Source: an uncultured Ruminococcus sp. (GTDB lineage: Bacteria; Bacillota; Clostridia; Oscillospirales; Acutalibacteraceae). Taken from it: a stretch of 14,396 nucleotides of DNA. The translations under genes and the position numbers were made by a program. This document shows positions 7,078 to 14,239 of the stretch, in pieces. The stretch covers positions 1 through 14,396 of the forward strand of contig CACZPV010000172.1 of NCBI GenBank assembly GCA_902783065.1. Direction: 5' to 3'. Numbering within the stretch: the stretch's first letter is position 1; every line of letters begins with the position of its first letter. Under the pieces are notes generated by a model that worked only from the letters and a program-made list of their open reading frames with translations, was not told the origin of the DNA and searched no databases.

Positions 7078-7884
7078 TCATTGTTCCCCTATATTCAAAT
7101 GCTTTAAAAAAGCCTTTCTGAAATAATCATGCACTTCATCGTTCGCCTGATCATGTACCGGAGTCATATAATCCGGTCCGTAGCTGATTGTCAGTATCGT
7201 ATCATAGTGCTTAGTAATCATCAGCTTTGTATCTTCATACGGAATATCAATAAATTCTGTCATACATTCTGCCGGAATCAGCATTTTCATACCCTTCATC
7301 TGGTCATTGCTTCTGTGAATTAATGTTTTTTTACCGCAAAGTGATTTCTGACTAAAACGATTATACCACCGATATTTTCTCTCATAGCTGAACGGTTTTC
7401 CAACTATATAAGCCGACTTAAAAAGAGTCTTTTTTACAAAACCATGATTTTTGCTTTCCACCAGTCGTATAGTATTCTTATCCCGACACATTGCCTGATA
7501 AAAAAGCTGCATATTAAATTTCAGTTTCTGCCCCAGTTTATTCTCCGTAACCGGATCATAAATCATTATATCAATCCATGCAAAAACGGTATCGGCATCA
7601 AAATTCCTTCTGATAATCCTCGGCATATGAAGATAACTGTCAATCAGTCTGAAATCCTCTGACTGTTCATTAAAACATTCTGTCAGCTTATTATAATCTG
7701 ATCGAAGCATCGTCACATCAGCGTCATCGTCCCATGGGATAAATCCGCCGTCCCTTACCGCTCCCAATAAGGTTCCTCCATGCAAAGAGTAATTAATATT
7801 ATTCTTTCTGCAAATACGGTCAAATTCTTTCAGAAGGGTCAGAAGTTCAGCCTGTGCCTGCTTCATTGTGGGTTTATCATTCAA
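7078..7884 (-). CDS. LicD-family phosphotransferase
   Basis: This 268-residue protein carries the LicD nucleotidyltransferase-fold signature LHGGTLLGAVRDGGFIPWDDDADV at residues 35-57, with metal-binding acidic residues at 52-54 and 56. LicD proteins transfer phosphocholine or similar phosphorylated groups onto teichoic acids or glycans. This one could also transfer another phospho-group, as in the wider fukutin/LicD family. The frame starts with TTG at 7884, about 11 bases after a GGAG (7896-7899); an in-frame stop lies just upstream. The next ATG, at 7866, has no ribosome binding site, so TTG is preferred with moderate confidence. No choline uptake or CDP-choline genes (LicA/B/C) are in the window, so the transferred group is unknown. 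A glycosyltransferase gene follows on the same strand. Confidence 0.88.
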   Translation of the reverse strand: MNDKPTMKQAQAELLTLLKEFDRICRKNNINYSLHGGTLLGAVRDGGFIPWDDDADVTMLRSDYNKLTECFNEQSEDFRLIDSYLHMPRIIRRNFDADTVFAWIDIMIYDPVTENKLGQKLKFNMQLFYQAMCRDKNTIRLVESKNHGFVKKTLFKSAYIVGKPFSYERKYRWYNRFSQKSLCGKKTLIHRSNDQMKGMKMLIPAECMTEFIDIPYEDTKLMITKHYDTILTISYGPDYMTPVHDQANDEVHDYFRKAFLKHLNIGEQ

Positions 7885-7984
7885 TATTTATTCAACTCCA
7901 ACTTTATAAAATAATCAGTCGATCGTAAAAGCCTGAAATTCCTTTATCCATGCGGTTTTTGATATCATGTATTTTACAATTCTT

Positions 7985-8104
7985 CTCCGCTGTAATCCGT
8001 AATTTTTGTAGCTTTTACGTTGAAAAAAACTACTTTTTGGCTTTTGGAGCGGGGTTTGTGCCGCTTGCGGCGGCACAAACCCTCGCCTATTTACAATCGG
8101 CTAT
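7985..8104. repeat. Composite intergenic element containing a 13-bp perfect hairpin
   Basis: The hairpin pairs GGGTTTGTGCCGC (8052-8064) with GCGGCACAAACCC (8070-8082) around TTGCG. Its right arm begins within the 38-bp repeat copy B (8067-8104), which matches 3848-3885. To the left (about 8010-8034), GTAG/CTAC with adjoining A and T tracts can form a second weaker hairpin. The element would lie within the licD leader RNA. It has the look of a mobile or REP-like intergenic repeat; no coding potential was seen. Confidence 0.7.
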
Positions 8105-8199
8105 ATAAAATAATAAATTCAAAACATCTTAATTAATTGGTAATTTCAGAAATACAAAAAAACATCAGGCATTTATGCAAACGATCATCATTTAATCGT

Positions 8200-8241
8200 A
8201 ACACGACCGACAGCACAAAGACAATTGCTGTCGGATGTGTT
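8200..8241. repeat. Strong hairpin in the licD leader
   Basis: CCGACAGC (8207-8214) pairs perfectly with GCTGTCGG (8227-8234). After a 2x2 internal loop, AACAC (8200-8204) pairs with GTGTT (8237-8241). No T-run follows on either strand, so it is not a typical terminator. It lies about 75-115 bases into the RNA predicted from the promoter at 8322-8350. Confidence 0.65.
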
Positions 8242-8321
8242 CGTCTATACCGTTACATGACATAAAACCTGAACATTACCAAAACACAATAATACTATTT
8301 ATTGTAATTACCCTGAATAAC

Positions 8322-8350
8322 ATTATATTCCTTTTCCATTTATTAGTCAA
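8322..8350 (-). promoter_or_regulatory. Sigma-A type promoter upstream of licD
   Basis: On the minus strand TTGACT (8350-8345) and a perfect TATAAT (8327-8322) are separated by 17 bases. The predicted start near 8315 is about 430 bases before licD, giving a long leader. A palindrome TGACGTTTGTCA (8377-8388) lies just upstream of the -35 and could be an operator. The rest of the 672-base spacer (7885-8556) has no reading frame I can support. Confidence 0.75.
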
Positions 8351-8431
8351 CCAAACCCTTTGATTTTAATTTTTTTTGACGTTTGTCATAAAAGCAGGAC
8401 AACTGACATTTAAATTTTATACATAAATTAA

Positions 8432-8474
8432 AAAAGAGTTCAGCAGAATAATCACATTCTCACAGAACTCTTTT
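8432..8474 (-). terminator. Terminator of the topA operon
   Basis: AAAAGAGTTC (8432-8441) pairs with GAACTCTTTT (8465-8474), and an inner AGAAT/ATTCT stem (8445-8449/8456-8460) extends the hairpin. On the minus strand the stem runs into a T-rich tract. It lies about 80 bases past the topA stop, after a small CCTG-CGG-CAGG palindrome near 8513-8524. Confidence 0.85.
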
Positions 8475-8556
8475 CTTATCAGCAGATTAATTCATAAAAA
8501 TTTGTTATGTTGCCTGCGGCAGGAGGCAGAAAACAAAAACTCGGTTAAAAGCGGTA

Positions 8557-10650
8557 TCAATCATTCTCCTCGATATATTCCTTTTCAAAGCCGCAGCCCT
8601 CGGTATTACAAAAAAGCTTCGGTTTCTTGCCTTTTTTCTTAAAAAGTACCGCACCGCACTGCGGACATTTTTCATTTACAGGCTGGTACCATGACACAAA
8701 ATCACAATTCGGATAATTTGAACAACCAAAAAACTCTCTGCCCCTTTTAGTCGTCCTTACAATAACATCGCCATCACATTTCGGACACGGAACACCTATT
8801 TTATTGACAATCTTTACGATATTTTTACAGTCAGGATAACCGGAACAAGCTATGAACCTTCCATATCTGCCATATTTTACAACCATTGGTTTACCGCATT
8901 TATCACATATAAGATCTGTTTTATCTTCTTCCAGCTGGATTTTGACATCTTTCATTTCTTCCTTTGCCTTTTTAAGGGTTTTATCAAAATCACCGTAAAA
9001 ATCTGTCAGAAGCTGTACCCATTCATACTGTCCATCCTCTACTGTATCAAGGTTTTGCTCCATCTGTGCCGTAAACTTTACATTAGCAATCTTAGGAAAA
9101 CGTTCTTCCATCAGTTTTGTCGATACTTCACCAAGTTCTGTCGGAATCAACGTTTTATTTTCTCTTTTAACATATCCTCTGGAGGTAATGGTACTGATGG
9201 TAGCAGCATAGGTAGATGGTCTGCCTATACCATATTCTTCCAGAGCTTTGATCAGGCTTGCTTCTGTATATCTTGCCGGGGGCTGAGTAAAATGCTGATT
9301 CGCCTTCATTTCCTTTACTTTCAGCAGCATATCCTTTTCCAGCGGCGGAAGTTCACTTTCTTTTTCATCATCATCTCCGTCTTTGCTTTCAACATACAAA
9401 ACGGTATAGCCGTCAAACTCCACAACATAACCTGAAGCTTTGAAAATAAAATCCTTAACTGCAATATCTGCCTGAGTTGTTTTTTGAATACATTCCGCCA
9501 TCTGGCAGGCAATAAATCTCTCCCAGATAAGCTTATAAAGTTTAAACTGATCTGTTGTCAGGCTTGATTTTACATTTACCGGTTCCATGTCGATCATTGT
9601 AGGTCTTATAGCCTCATGACCATCCTGCGCATTGGAACGGGATTTAAAATGCCGATGTTCTTTCGGAACATACCTATCTCCCCATTTACTGCGGATAAAG
9701 GATTCCGCAGCATTCAGTGCGTCTTCTGACAATCTTAACGAGTCTGTTCTCATATAGGTAATTAGACCGACACTGCCCATTCCTTCAATTTCCACGCCTT
9801 CATATAACTCCTGTGCCACTTTCATGGTACGTTTGGACTGAAAACCGAGTTTCCTCGAAGCTTCCTGCTGCAAAGTAGAAGTAATAAACGGCGGAGCCGG
9901 CTTTTTTCGGCGTGTGCCATGTTTTACTTTTTCAACAATCGCCTGTTCATCCTTAACAGCATCCAGAATTTCCTGTGCCTGTTTTCCGGTAGAGATTTTA
10001 ATTTTCCCGTCCCTGTTCCCGTAAAATGATGCAGAAAAAGCTTTTCGGCTGCCTTTAGGAATGAATTTAGCATCGATACTCCAGTATTCTTCCGGCTTAA
10101 AAGCTCTGATTTTTCTTTCTCTGTCGACAATAATCTTAACGGCAACAGTCTGTACACGTCCTGCCGAAAGTCCCTTTCTGATCTTCTGCGAAAGAAAAGG
10201 ACTGAGCTTATATCCGACAAGACGGTCAAGAATTCTTCTTGCCTGCTGTGCATTAACGAGATCTATATCAATCTGTCTTGGGGCACTCATACCATTTTTA
10301 ACACCAGTCTTGGTAATTTCGTTAAAAGTAACTCTGTTAGTATCTTTCAGATCCAATCCCAGCAGATAAGCAAGATGCCATGATATTGCTTCTCCTTCAC
10401 GATCAGGGTCGGTTGCAAGATAAACATAATCGCTTTTTTTAGCAAGCTTAACAAGATCATCAGCAAGCTTTTCTTTCCCCTTGATTAATTCATATTTTGG
10501 TGCAAATTTCTTTTTTATATCAACACTCAGCCGGTTGGGATTCAGATCTCTGATATGTCCCATTGAAGCCACCACTTCAAAATCCGAACCGAGATATTTC
10601 TTGATTGTTTTAGCCTTGGCAGGCGACTCCACTATCACAAGTTTCGACAT
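8557..10650 (-). CDS. topA: DNA topoisomerase I (type IA)
   Basis: This 697-residue enzyme relaxes negatively supercoiled DNA by cutting and resealing one strand. The N-terminal TOPRIM domain has VESPAKAKTI with E8 and the ATDPDREGEAIS motif at about 79-90. LSAGRVQTVAV (161-171) and the active-site tyrosine Y299 in GLITYMRTDS follow. The EYGIGRPSTYA motif is present. The C-terminus has three C4-type zinc ribbons: CDKCGKP...CSGYPDC, CPKCDGD...CSNYPNC and CPQCGAV...CNTEGC. Length and order are normal for Firmicutes TopA. The start ATG has a GGAGGA site 6 bases upstream. It is the last gene of the aroK-like/trmH/dprA/topA run and ends before a terminator. The 173-base gap to dprA holds a repeat and a possible extra promoter. 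Confidence 0.98.
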   Translation of the reverse strand: MSKLVIVESPAKAKTIKKYLGSDFEVVASMGHIRDLNPNRLSVDIKKKFAPKYELIKGKEKLADDLVKLAKKSDYVYLATDPDREGEAISWHLAYLLGLDLKDTNRVTFNEITKTGVKNGMSAPRQIDIDLVNAQQARRILDRLVGYKLSPFLSQKIRKGLSAGRVQTVAVKIIVDRERKIRAFKPEEYWSIDAKFIPKGSRKAFSASFYGNRDGKIKISTGKQAQEILDAVKDEQAIVEKVKHGTRRKKPAPPFITSTLQQEASRKLGFQSKRTMKVAQELYEGVEIEGMGSVGLITYMRTDSLRLSEDALNAAESFIRSKWGDRYVPKEHRHFKSRSNAQDGHEAIRPTMIDMEPVNVKSSLTTDQFKLYKLIWERFIACQMAECIQKTTQADIAVKDFIFKASGYVVEFDGYTVLYVESKDGDDDEKESELPPLEKDMLLKVKEMKANQHFTQPPARYTEASLIKALEEYGIGRPSTYAATISTITSRGYVKRENKTLIPTELGEVSTKLMEERFPKIANVKFTAQMEQNLDTVEDGQYEWVQLLTDFYGDFDKTLKKAKEEMKDVKIQLEEDKTDLICDKCGKPMVVKYGRYGRFIACSGYPDCKNIVKIVNKIGVPCPKCDGDVIVRTTKRGREFFGCSNYPNCDFVSWYQPVNEKCPQCGAVLFKKKGKKPKLFCNTEGCGFEKEYIEEND

Positions 10651-10689
10651 TACTTTTCCTCCGAATGTTTTTTCTCATTAGCCGATTGT

Positions 10690-10717
10690 TTATTATCGGG
10701 AAAAATTAATAATTCAA
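10690..10717 (-). promoter_or_regulatory. Possible internal promoter for topA
   Basis: On the minus strand TTGAAT (10717-10712) and TAATAA (10695-10690) are 16 bases apart, about 40 bases before the topA ATG. It overlaps an imperfect hairpin (ATCGGGAA at 10695-10702 with TTCCCGGT at 10720-10727). It is a weak match and topA may simply be read through from dprA. Confidence 0.35.
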
Positions 10718-10737
10718 CCTTCCCGGTCTTAACTGCT

Positions 10738-10762
10738 CCTGAATCCGTGAAGTTGACTTGAT
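10738..10762 (+). repeat. Interspersed 25-bp repeat, copy 2
   Basis: This segment begins CCTGAATCCGTGAAGTTGAC and is identical to the reverse complement of 5185-5209. It is close to 2020-2044. The similarity with copy 1 continues to about 10799 (CTTCCGGG, CATCTTATCCG). It lies between dprA and topA. Confidence 0.8.
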
Positions 10763-10823
10763 GGATTATAAAAGTACTTCCGGGTTTCATCTTATCCGAG
10801 CTGCGACTTTTAAACAATATGTT

Positions 10824-12533
10824 TTACGACCGGCTGATTTTTCTCACATACTTTTTTCCCGGAAGCTGTTTAATATATCCGTAAATTTCCAGTTCTGTGA
10901 GCGAAGACAAAACCTCTGCTGTAGTCAATCCGGTTATATTAACAATCATTTCCGACAGCACAGGTGTATCCGAAATTGTATCATACACCGTGAGAGCCGC
11001 CGCTGTCAACTGTTCCGACAATATTTTATCAAAATTTTCGTCATTTTTTACATTTTTACTTATTTTTTCGTGTTCAATTGGTTCGTTTTGGTTTGATTTG
11101 TTTTTTACTCCTGATAATGACGTTTTCTTTTCCCGTTCAGTCTTCTTGCCGTGAATATTCAGAGCTTTTTTATGCTTCCGCTCATAATCAGACAATGAGT
11201 CAGAGGCAGACAGCAGCGACTGAAAATCATCCTGTCTGCCATATAATTCGGCAAAGCTGCTGCGTTCCATGTTAAATATGCCTTTTCTGATATAGACCGG
11301 ACTCTCAGATTCAGCAGTAAAATCATCTTCATTCTGACAGGACCCTTTGTCTGCCGCAGAGATATTTTCCGCCTGCACAGACTGTTTTGAGGACGAAATC
11401 CCGGTATTTTCTTTATTTACCTGAGATACTGAAAGAACAGCAGATTCGTCCTTTGTCTGAAAATCAAGCTGAACATATCCGGTAAAGCTTTCCTCGGGCA
11501 ATACACTTACCGACATTTGCCTTGCAGTTTCGTACCCTGTCACCTGAGGCATTGCAAATCGTACATCATCTCTGACATCGAATTGTTCAGGGGGAGTCGA
11601 AAGAATATTAATCTGATTTTTTGTCAATACAGGATTAATAAATAGTTCTTCTTCGGAAAGATTCTTACAGCGGATCCAATTCAGCACATCACTGCCGCAA
11701 AGTACTGCCTGAAAACCGCATTTCAGCAAATAATTTGTTCCCTGTGAAAATGAATAATCCATTGAACCGGGGACAGCAAATATTTTTCTGTTCTGAAGCA
11801 GAGCATATTTAACCGTAATCAGTGCTCCGCTCCCCAAACCAGCCTGTACCGTCACCACACAATCAGACAACCCTGAAATAATTCTGTTTCTGGGCGGAAA
11901 CGTATAATTCCTCGGCGGATAGTCGGGCGGATATTCGGTAACAAGTGCTCCGTTTTTCGGAACTTCTTCACTCAGATACCTGCCCAGCTTACCTTCCACT
12001 TTATTAATACCGCAGCCAAGCACACAAATCGTTTTTCCTCCCGCATCCAATACACCCCTATGCGAAAAAATATCAACACCTAAAGCGCCGCCGCTGACAA
12101 CTACACCGCCGCCGTCTGAAATATCGTAACCAAAGCTGTACGAAAGGCGCTTTCCTGTTTCGTCAGGATTTCTTGTCCCGACAATTGCAGCATGAGGCAG
12201 ATTTTGGTCAGGCATCTTACCCTTGATATAAAGCACAACCGGTGGTGTAGGAATCTCCGCCAATGCTGCCGGATATCCCTTTCCACTATAACATATGACA
12301 TCATATCCTAGCTTATCACATTTCAGCACTGCTCTTTCAGAATAACTCAGATCTTTTTTGACTAATCCATCCAACTCACTTTCAGAAAAAATACCTGTAT
12401 GCCTTAATTCTTTTTCTCCCGATCGAAACATTGCTTCAGCAGAACCAAAACATTCTATCGCAGGTTTCAGTTTTTTACTGTCGGTTCCCAGACAGCATTG
12501 CAGCCATATCCAATACAAAATATCGCTGTCCAT
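10824..12533 (-). CDS. dprA: DNA-processing protein DprA with a long central extension
   Basis: DprA binds incoming single-stranded DNA and loads RecA during natural transformation. The N-terminal SAM-like and Rossmann (SMF) regions span residues 1 to about 290. Motifs include AIVGTRNP (116-123), SGGALGVD with a following His (147-158), PPRNRIISGLSD (213-224) and ALITVKYALLQNRKIFAVPG. The usual SGxARGID Arg is Leu here. Residues about 300-505 are Ser/Glu/Lys-rich, low in hydrophobics and look disordered. A C-terminal winged helix (about 508-565; VYDTISDTPVLSEMI, YGYIKQLPGKKYV) follows. At 569 residues it is far longer than the usual 290-380. The start is ATG 12533, with GGAGGG 6 bases upstream; an in-frame ATG at 12557 lacks a site. 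It lies 52 bases after trmH and 173 before topA. Confidence 0.95.
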   Translation of the reverse strand: MDSDILYWIWLQCCLGTDSKKLKPAIECFGSAEAMFRSGEKELRHTGIFSESELDGLVKKDLSYSERAVLKCDKLGYDVICYSGKGYPAALAEIPTPPVVLYIKGKMPDQNLPHAAIVGTRNPDETGKRLSYSFGYDISDGGGVVVSGGALGVDIFSHRGVLDAGGKTICVLGCGINKVEGKLGRYLSEEVPKNGALVTEYPPDYPPRNYTFPPRNRIISGLSDCVVTVQAGLGSGALITVKYALLQNRKIFAVPGSMDYSFSQGTNYLLKCGFQAVLCGSDVLNWIRCKNLSEEELFINPVLTKNQINILSTPPEQFDVRDDVRFAMPQVTGYETARQMSVSVLPEESFTGYVQLDFQTKDESAVLSVSQVNKENTGISSSKQSVQAENISAADKGSCQNEDDFTAESESPVYIRKGIFNMERSSFAELYGRQDDFQSLLSASDSLSDYERKHKKALNIHGKKTEREKKTSLSGVKNKSNQNEPIEHEKISKNVKNDENFDKILSEQLTAAALTVYDTISDTPVLSEMIVNITGLTTAEVLSSLTELEIYGYIKQLPGKKYVRKISRS

Positions 12534-12539
12534 CTTATT

Positions 12540-12545
12540 CCCTCC
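12540..12545 (-). promoter_or_regulatory. Ribosome binding site that sets the dprA start
   Basis: GGAGGG on the minus strand is 6 bases before ATG 12533. It falls within the codons that the longer frame (from 12557) would use, so the longer start is unlikely. Confidence 0.85.
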
Positions 12546-12585
12546 GCATATTTTCATTATTCATTATCCGAAAAATTATTTAAAG

Positions 12586-13371
12586 TCATTTCGTCAGCTG
12601 ATACAGCAAAATTGCTGCGGCAGCTGATGCATTCAGCGATTCTGCTCTCCCTTTCATAGGAATCATAACACGTTCAGTACAAGCAGCAATTGTTTTATCT
12701 GTCAGACCGTTTCCTTCATTGCCAATCAGCATAACTCCGCCTTCCGAAAAATCAATATCATTTACGCTTTTTGCGTTCCTTGGTGTAGAAGCATATGTAC
12801 GAATACCAATTTCCCCCAGATTGCCGACATAACCAGTAAAATCCTCTGCTGTCATAAAAGGCAGACGAAACACTGCACCCATGCTTCCCCTTACCACTTT
12901 AGGAGAATAGATATCGCAGCAATCCGATGACAATATCACACCGTCCAAATCCATTGCTTCTGCCGTTCTTAGTATAGTACCAAGATTAGAAGGATCCTGT
13001 ATTCTTTCAAGTGCGGCATACCTCAGACCTTTTTTAACTTCCTTTAATATACTGCCGCTGTCTTTCTGAATCACGCACAGGAACCCCTGCGGTGTATCTG
13101 TATCGCACATTTTTCGGAACACTGTTTTATCTGCTTCATAGCAGCGGTCGGCTGCCTGACATACCGCCGATGCACTTTCTTTATTTTTTTCATATGCTTC
13201 AGCTGTATACAAAAAATATTTTATTCTCACACCTGATAATACTGCATCACAACACAAACGAACTCCCTCACATACATAAAGTCCGCTTTCCCGGCGCATC
13301 TTAGCGCTTGTTGACAATTTGGCAATTTCCTTAACCAAAGCATTATCTTTACTTTTAATTTTATCGGTCAT
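12586..13371 (-). CDS. TrmH/SpoU-family RNA 2'-O-methyltransferase
   Basis: This 261-residue protein is predicted to methylate a ribose 2'-OH of rRNA or tRNA using S-adenosylmethionine. The N-terminal substrate-binding part includes RRESGLYVCEGVRL (26-39). The SPOUT knot domain has all three motifs: NLGTILRTAEAM near 129-140 with the conserved N and R, LIGNEGNGL at 215-223, and IPMKGRAESLNASAAAA at 237-253. The exact target cannot be predicted; the relatives TrmH, RlmB and TsnR differ mainly in the N-terminal part. ATG 13371 is chosen because GGAG (13381-13384) is 9 bases away, while ATG 13380 directly abuts it. The start overlaps the last 11 bases of the shikimate-kinase-like gene, suggesting translational coupling. 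dprA follows 52 bases downstream. Confidence 0.93.
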   Translation of the reverse strand: MTDKIKSKDNALVKEIAKLSTSAKMRRESGLYVCEGVRLCCDAVLSGVRIKYFLYTAEAYEKNKESASAVCQAADRCYEADKTVFRKMCDTDTPQGFLCVIQKDSGSILKEVKKGLRYAALERIQDPSNLGTILRTAEAMDLDGVILSSDCCDIYSPKVVRGSMGAVFRLPFMTAEDFTGYVGNLGEIGIRTYASTPRNAKSVNDIDFSEGGVMLIGNEGNGLTDKTIAACTERVMIPMKGRAESLNASAAAAILLYQLTK

Positions 13372-13885
13372 TGTTACCATCTCCGAAATACTGTTCTGCT
13401 TTTTCCTTTATATAAAGTGCTGTTTCAGAAATATTTCTTCCATCCTCGTCCACAATGATATCTGCATATTTCTCATACAGGGGGACTCTTTCCTCATAAA
13501 GTTCTTTCAGTGTTTGTCCTTCCTTAATGGATACACCTCTGTTATGAAGATTTCCCAAACGCTGCTCAATTGATTCATAAGGCAGTCTTATATAAACAAC
13601 AGTACCGATACTTCTGAGATGTTCCATAGCTTCCCGACCATAAATCACGCTGCCGCCGGTAGCAATAACTGTTTTTTTAGCCTGTATATCTGAATTGATT
13701 TCATTTTCGATTCTATTAAATCCGTCCAGACCTTCCTCATCAATAATCTCACTTAACAGCCTGCCGTCCTTTTCCTGTATAACCAGATCGCTGTCGAGAA
13801 AACGGTAACCCATTGCCTTTGCCAGTACTACACCAACAGTACTTTTTCCACAACCCGGCATTCCAATCAATATAACATTTTTCAA
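13361..13885 (-). CDS. Shikimate-kinase-like small-molecule kinase
   Basis: This P-loop kinase of about 174 residues is related to AroK, which phosphorylates shikimate in the chorismate pathway. Seen are the Walker A GMPGCGKST at the N-terminus, FLDSD with the substrate-side Asp, ATGGS (the GG pair) and ERVPLYEKYAD with a conserved Arg near the end. The FRxxE motif reads FNRIE, so the shikimate-contacting Arg is missing or shifted by one. The RPLL lid is replaced by NRGVSIKEGQ. The substrate may therefore not be shikimate. TTG at 13885 is preferred because AAGGA lies 8 bases upstream and the protein then begins MKNVILIGMPGCGKS, as I recall for relatives. ATG at 13903 or 13894 is possible. It is first in the operon and overlaps the next gene. 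The symbol aroK would be a guess. Confidence 0.85.
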   Translation of the reverse strand: MKNVILIGMPGCGKSTVGVVLAKAMGYRFLDSDLVIQEKDGRLLSEIIDEEGLDGFNRIENEINSDIQAKKTVIATGGSVIYGREAMEHLRSIGTVVYIRLPYESIEQRLGNLHNRGVSIKEGQTLKELYEERVPLYEKYADIIVDEDGRNISETALYIKEKAEQYFGDGNNDR

Positions 13886-13924
13886 AATAGTCATCCTTTT
13901 CATCGGTTTTTCCGTTTTCTTTCC

Positions 13925-14100
13925 GCTTATACTAATTTCCGATAAGAAGCATTAAAACAGTTTGCGCGGAAAATTTCCCAGAACAAGGCAGAGGACGACC
14001 GAAGAAAGTGCCCCTGAGGTACACCGCTTGGCTGACGCCATTTCAGGGAAACCCATACGCAGTTATGCGGATTTTAACACCAAAGATATTAAAGTATTCT
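13925..14100 (-). other. GC-rich structured leader element of the aroK-like operon
   Basis: The 354-base spacer 13886-14239 has no supported reading frame. Its centre is GC-rich and foldable. CCCTGA (14012-14017) pairs with TCAGGG (14043-14048) and encloses TGGC-tgac-GCCA (14029-14040). A CGCA-gtta-TGCG hairpin lies at 14058-14069 and a GGAAAATTTCC palindrome near 13969-13979. The block lies within the RNA predicted from the 14150 promoter. It is not a T-box (no GGGTGGNACCGCG), and no known riboswitch was recognised. It could be a regulatory leader, a small RNA or an intergenic repeat. Confidence 0.45.
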
Positions 14101-14149
14101 ATCGAATATTAGTATTAGTATCAGAATAACAAACGGCTGTACGAACTTT

Positions 14150-14178
14150 ATTATAACACCCTGTGTCAATAAAAGCAA
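14150..14178 (-). promoter_or_regulatory. Extended -10 promoter of the aroK-like/trmH/dprA/topA operon
   Basis: On the minus strand TGTTATAAT gives a perfect -10 (14155-14150) with a TG extension. TTGCTT (14178-14173) is the -35, separated by 17 bases. A TTGACA (14169-14164) also occurs but is only 8 bases from the -10, so it is not the -35. Predicted start is near 14143, a leader of about 258 bases. Confidence 0.7.
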
Positions 14179-14186
14179 TGTGAAAA

Positions 14187-14232
14187 AAGAATACATTCCG
14201 CTCAATTAATAAATGCGAAATGTATTCTTTAC
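14187..14232 (-). terminator. Terminator of the glycine-rich protein gene
   Basis: AAGAATACATTCCGC and GCGAAATGTATTCTT form a 15-bp stem with one mismatch around a loop of about 13 bases. On the minus strand it is followed by a T-run, a few bases after the stop codon at 14240. It separates this gene from the operon promoter. Confidence 0.88.
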
Positions 14233-14239
14233 AAGTTTC

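Noticed and set aside
8190..8275. Short minus-strand frames (7 and 24 codons) in the licD leader, considered as leader peptides
   Set aside because: They have no convincing ribosome binding site and no regulatory codon pattern.
8557..10650. Several plus- and minus-strand frames within topA
   Set aside because: All lie inside a full-length, motif-complete topA and are low-complexity shadows.
10758..11154. Plus-strand frames opposite the 3' end of dprA
   Set aside because: They are shadows of the dprA linker and winged-helix coding sequence, with no start signals or family resemblance.
14156..14169. TTGACA as the -35 of the operon promoter
   Set aside because: It is only 8 bases from the TATAAT; TTGCTT at 14173-14178 has the right 17-base spacing.
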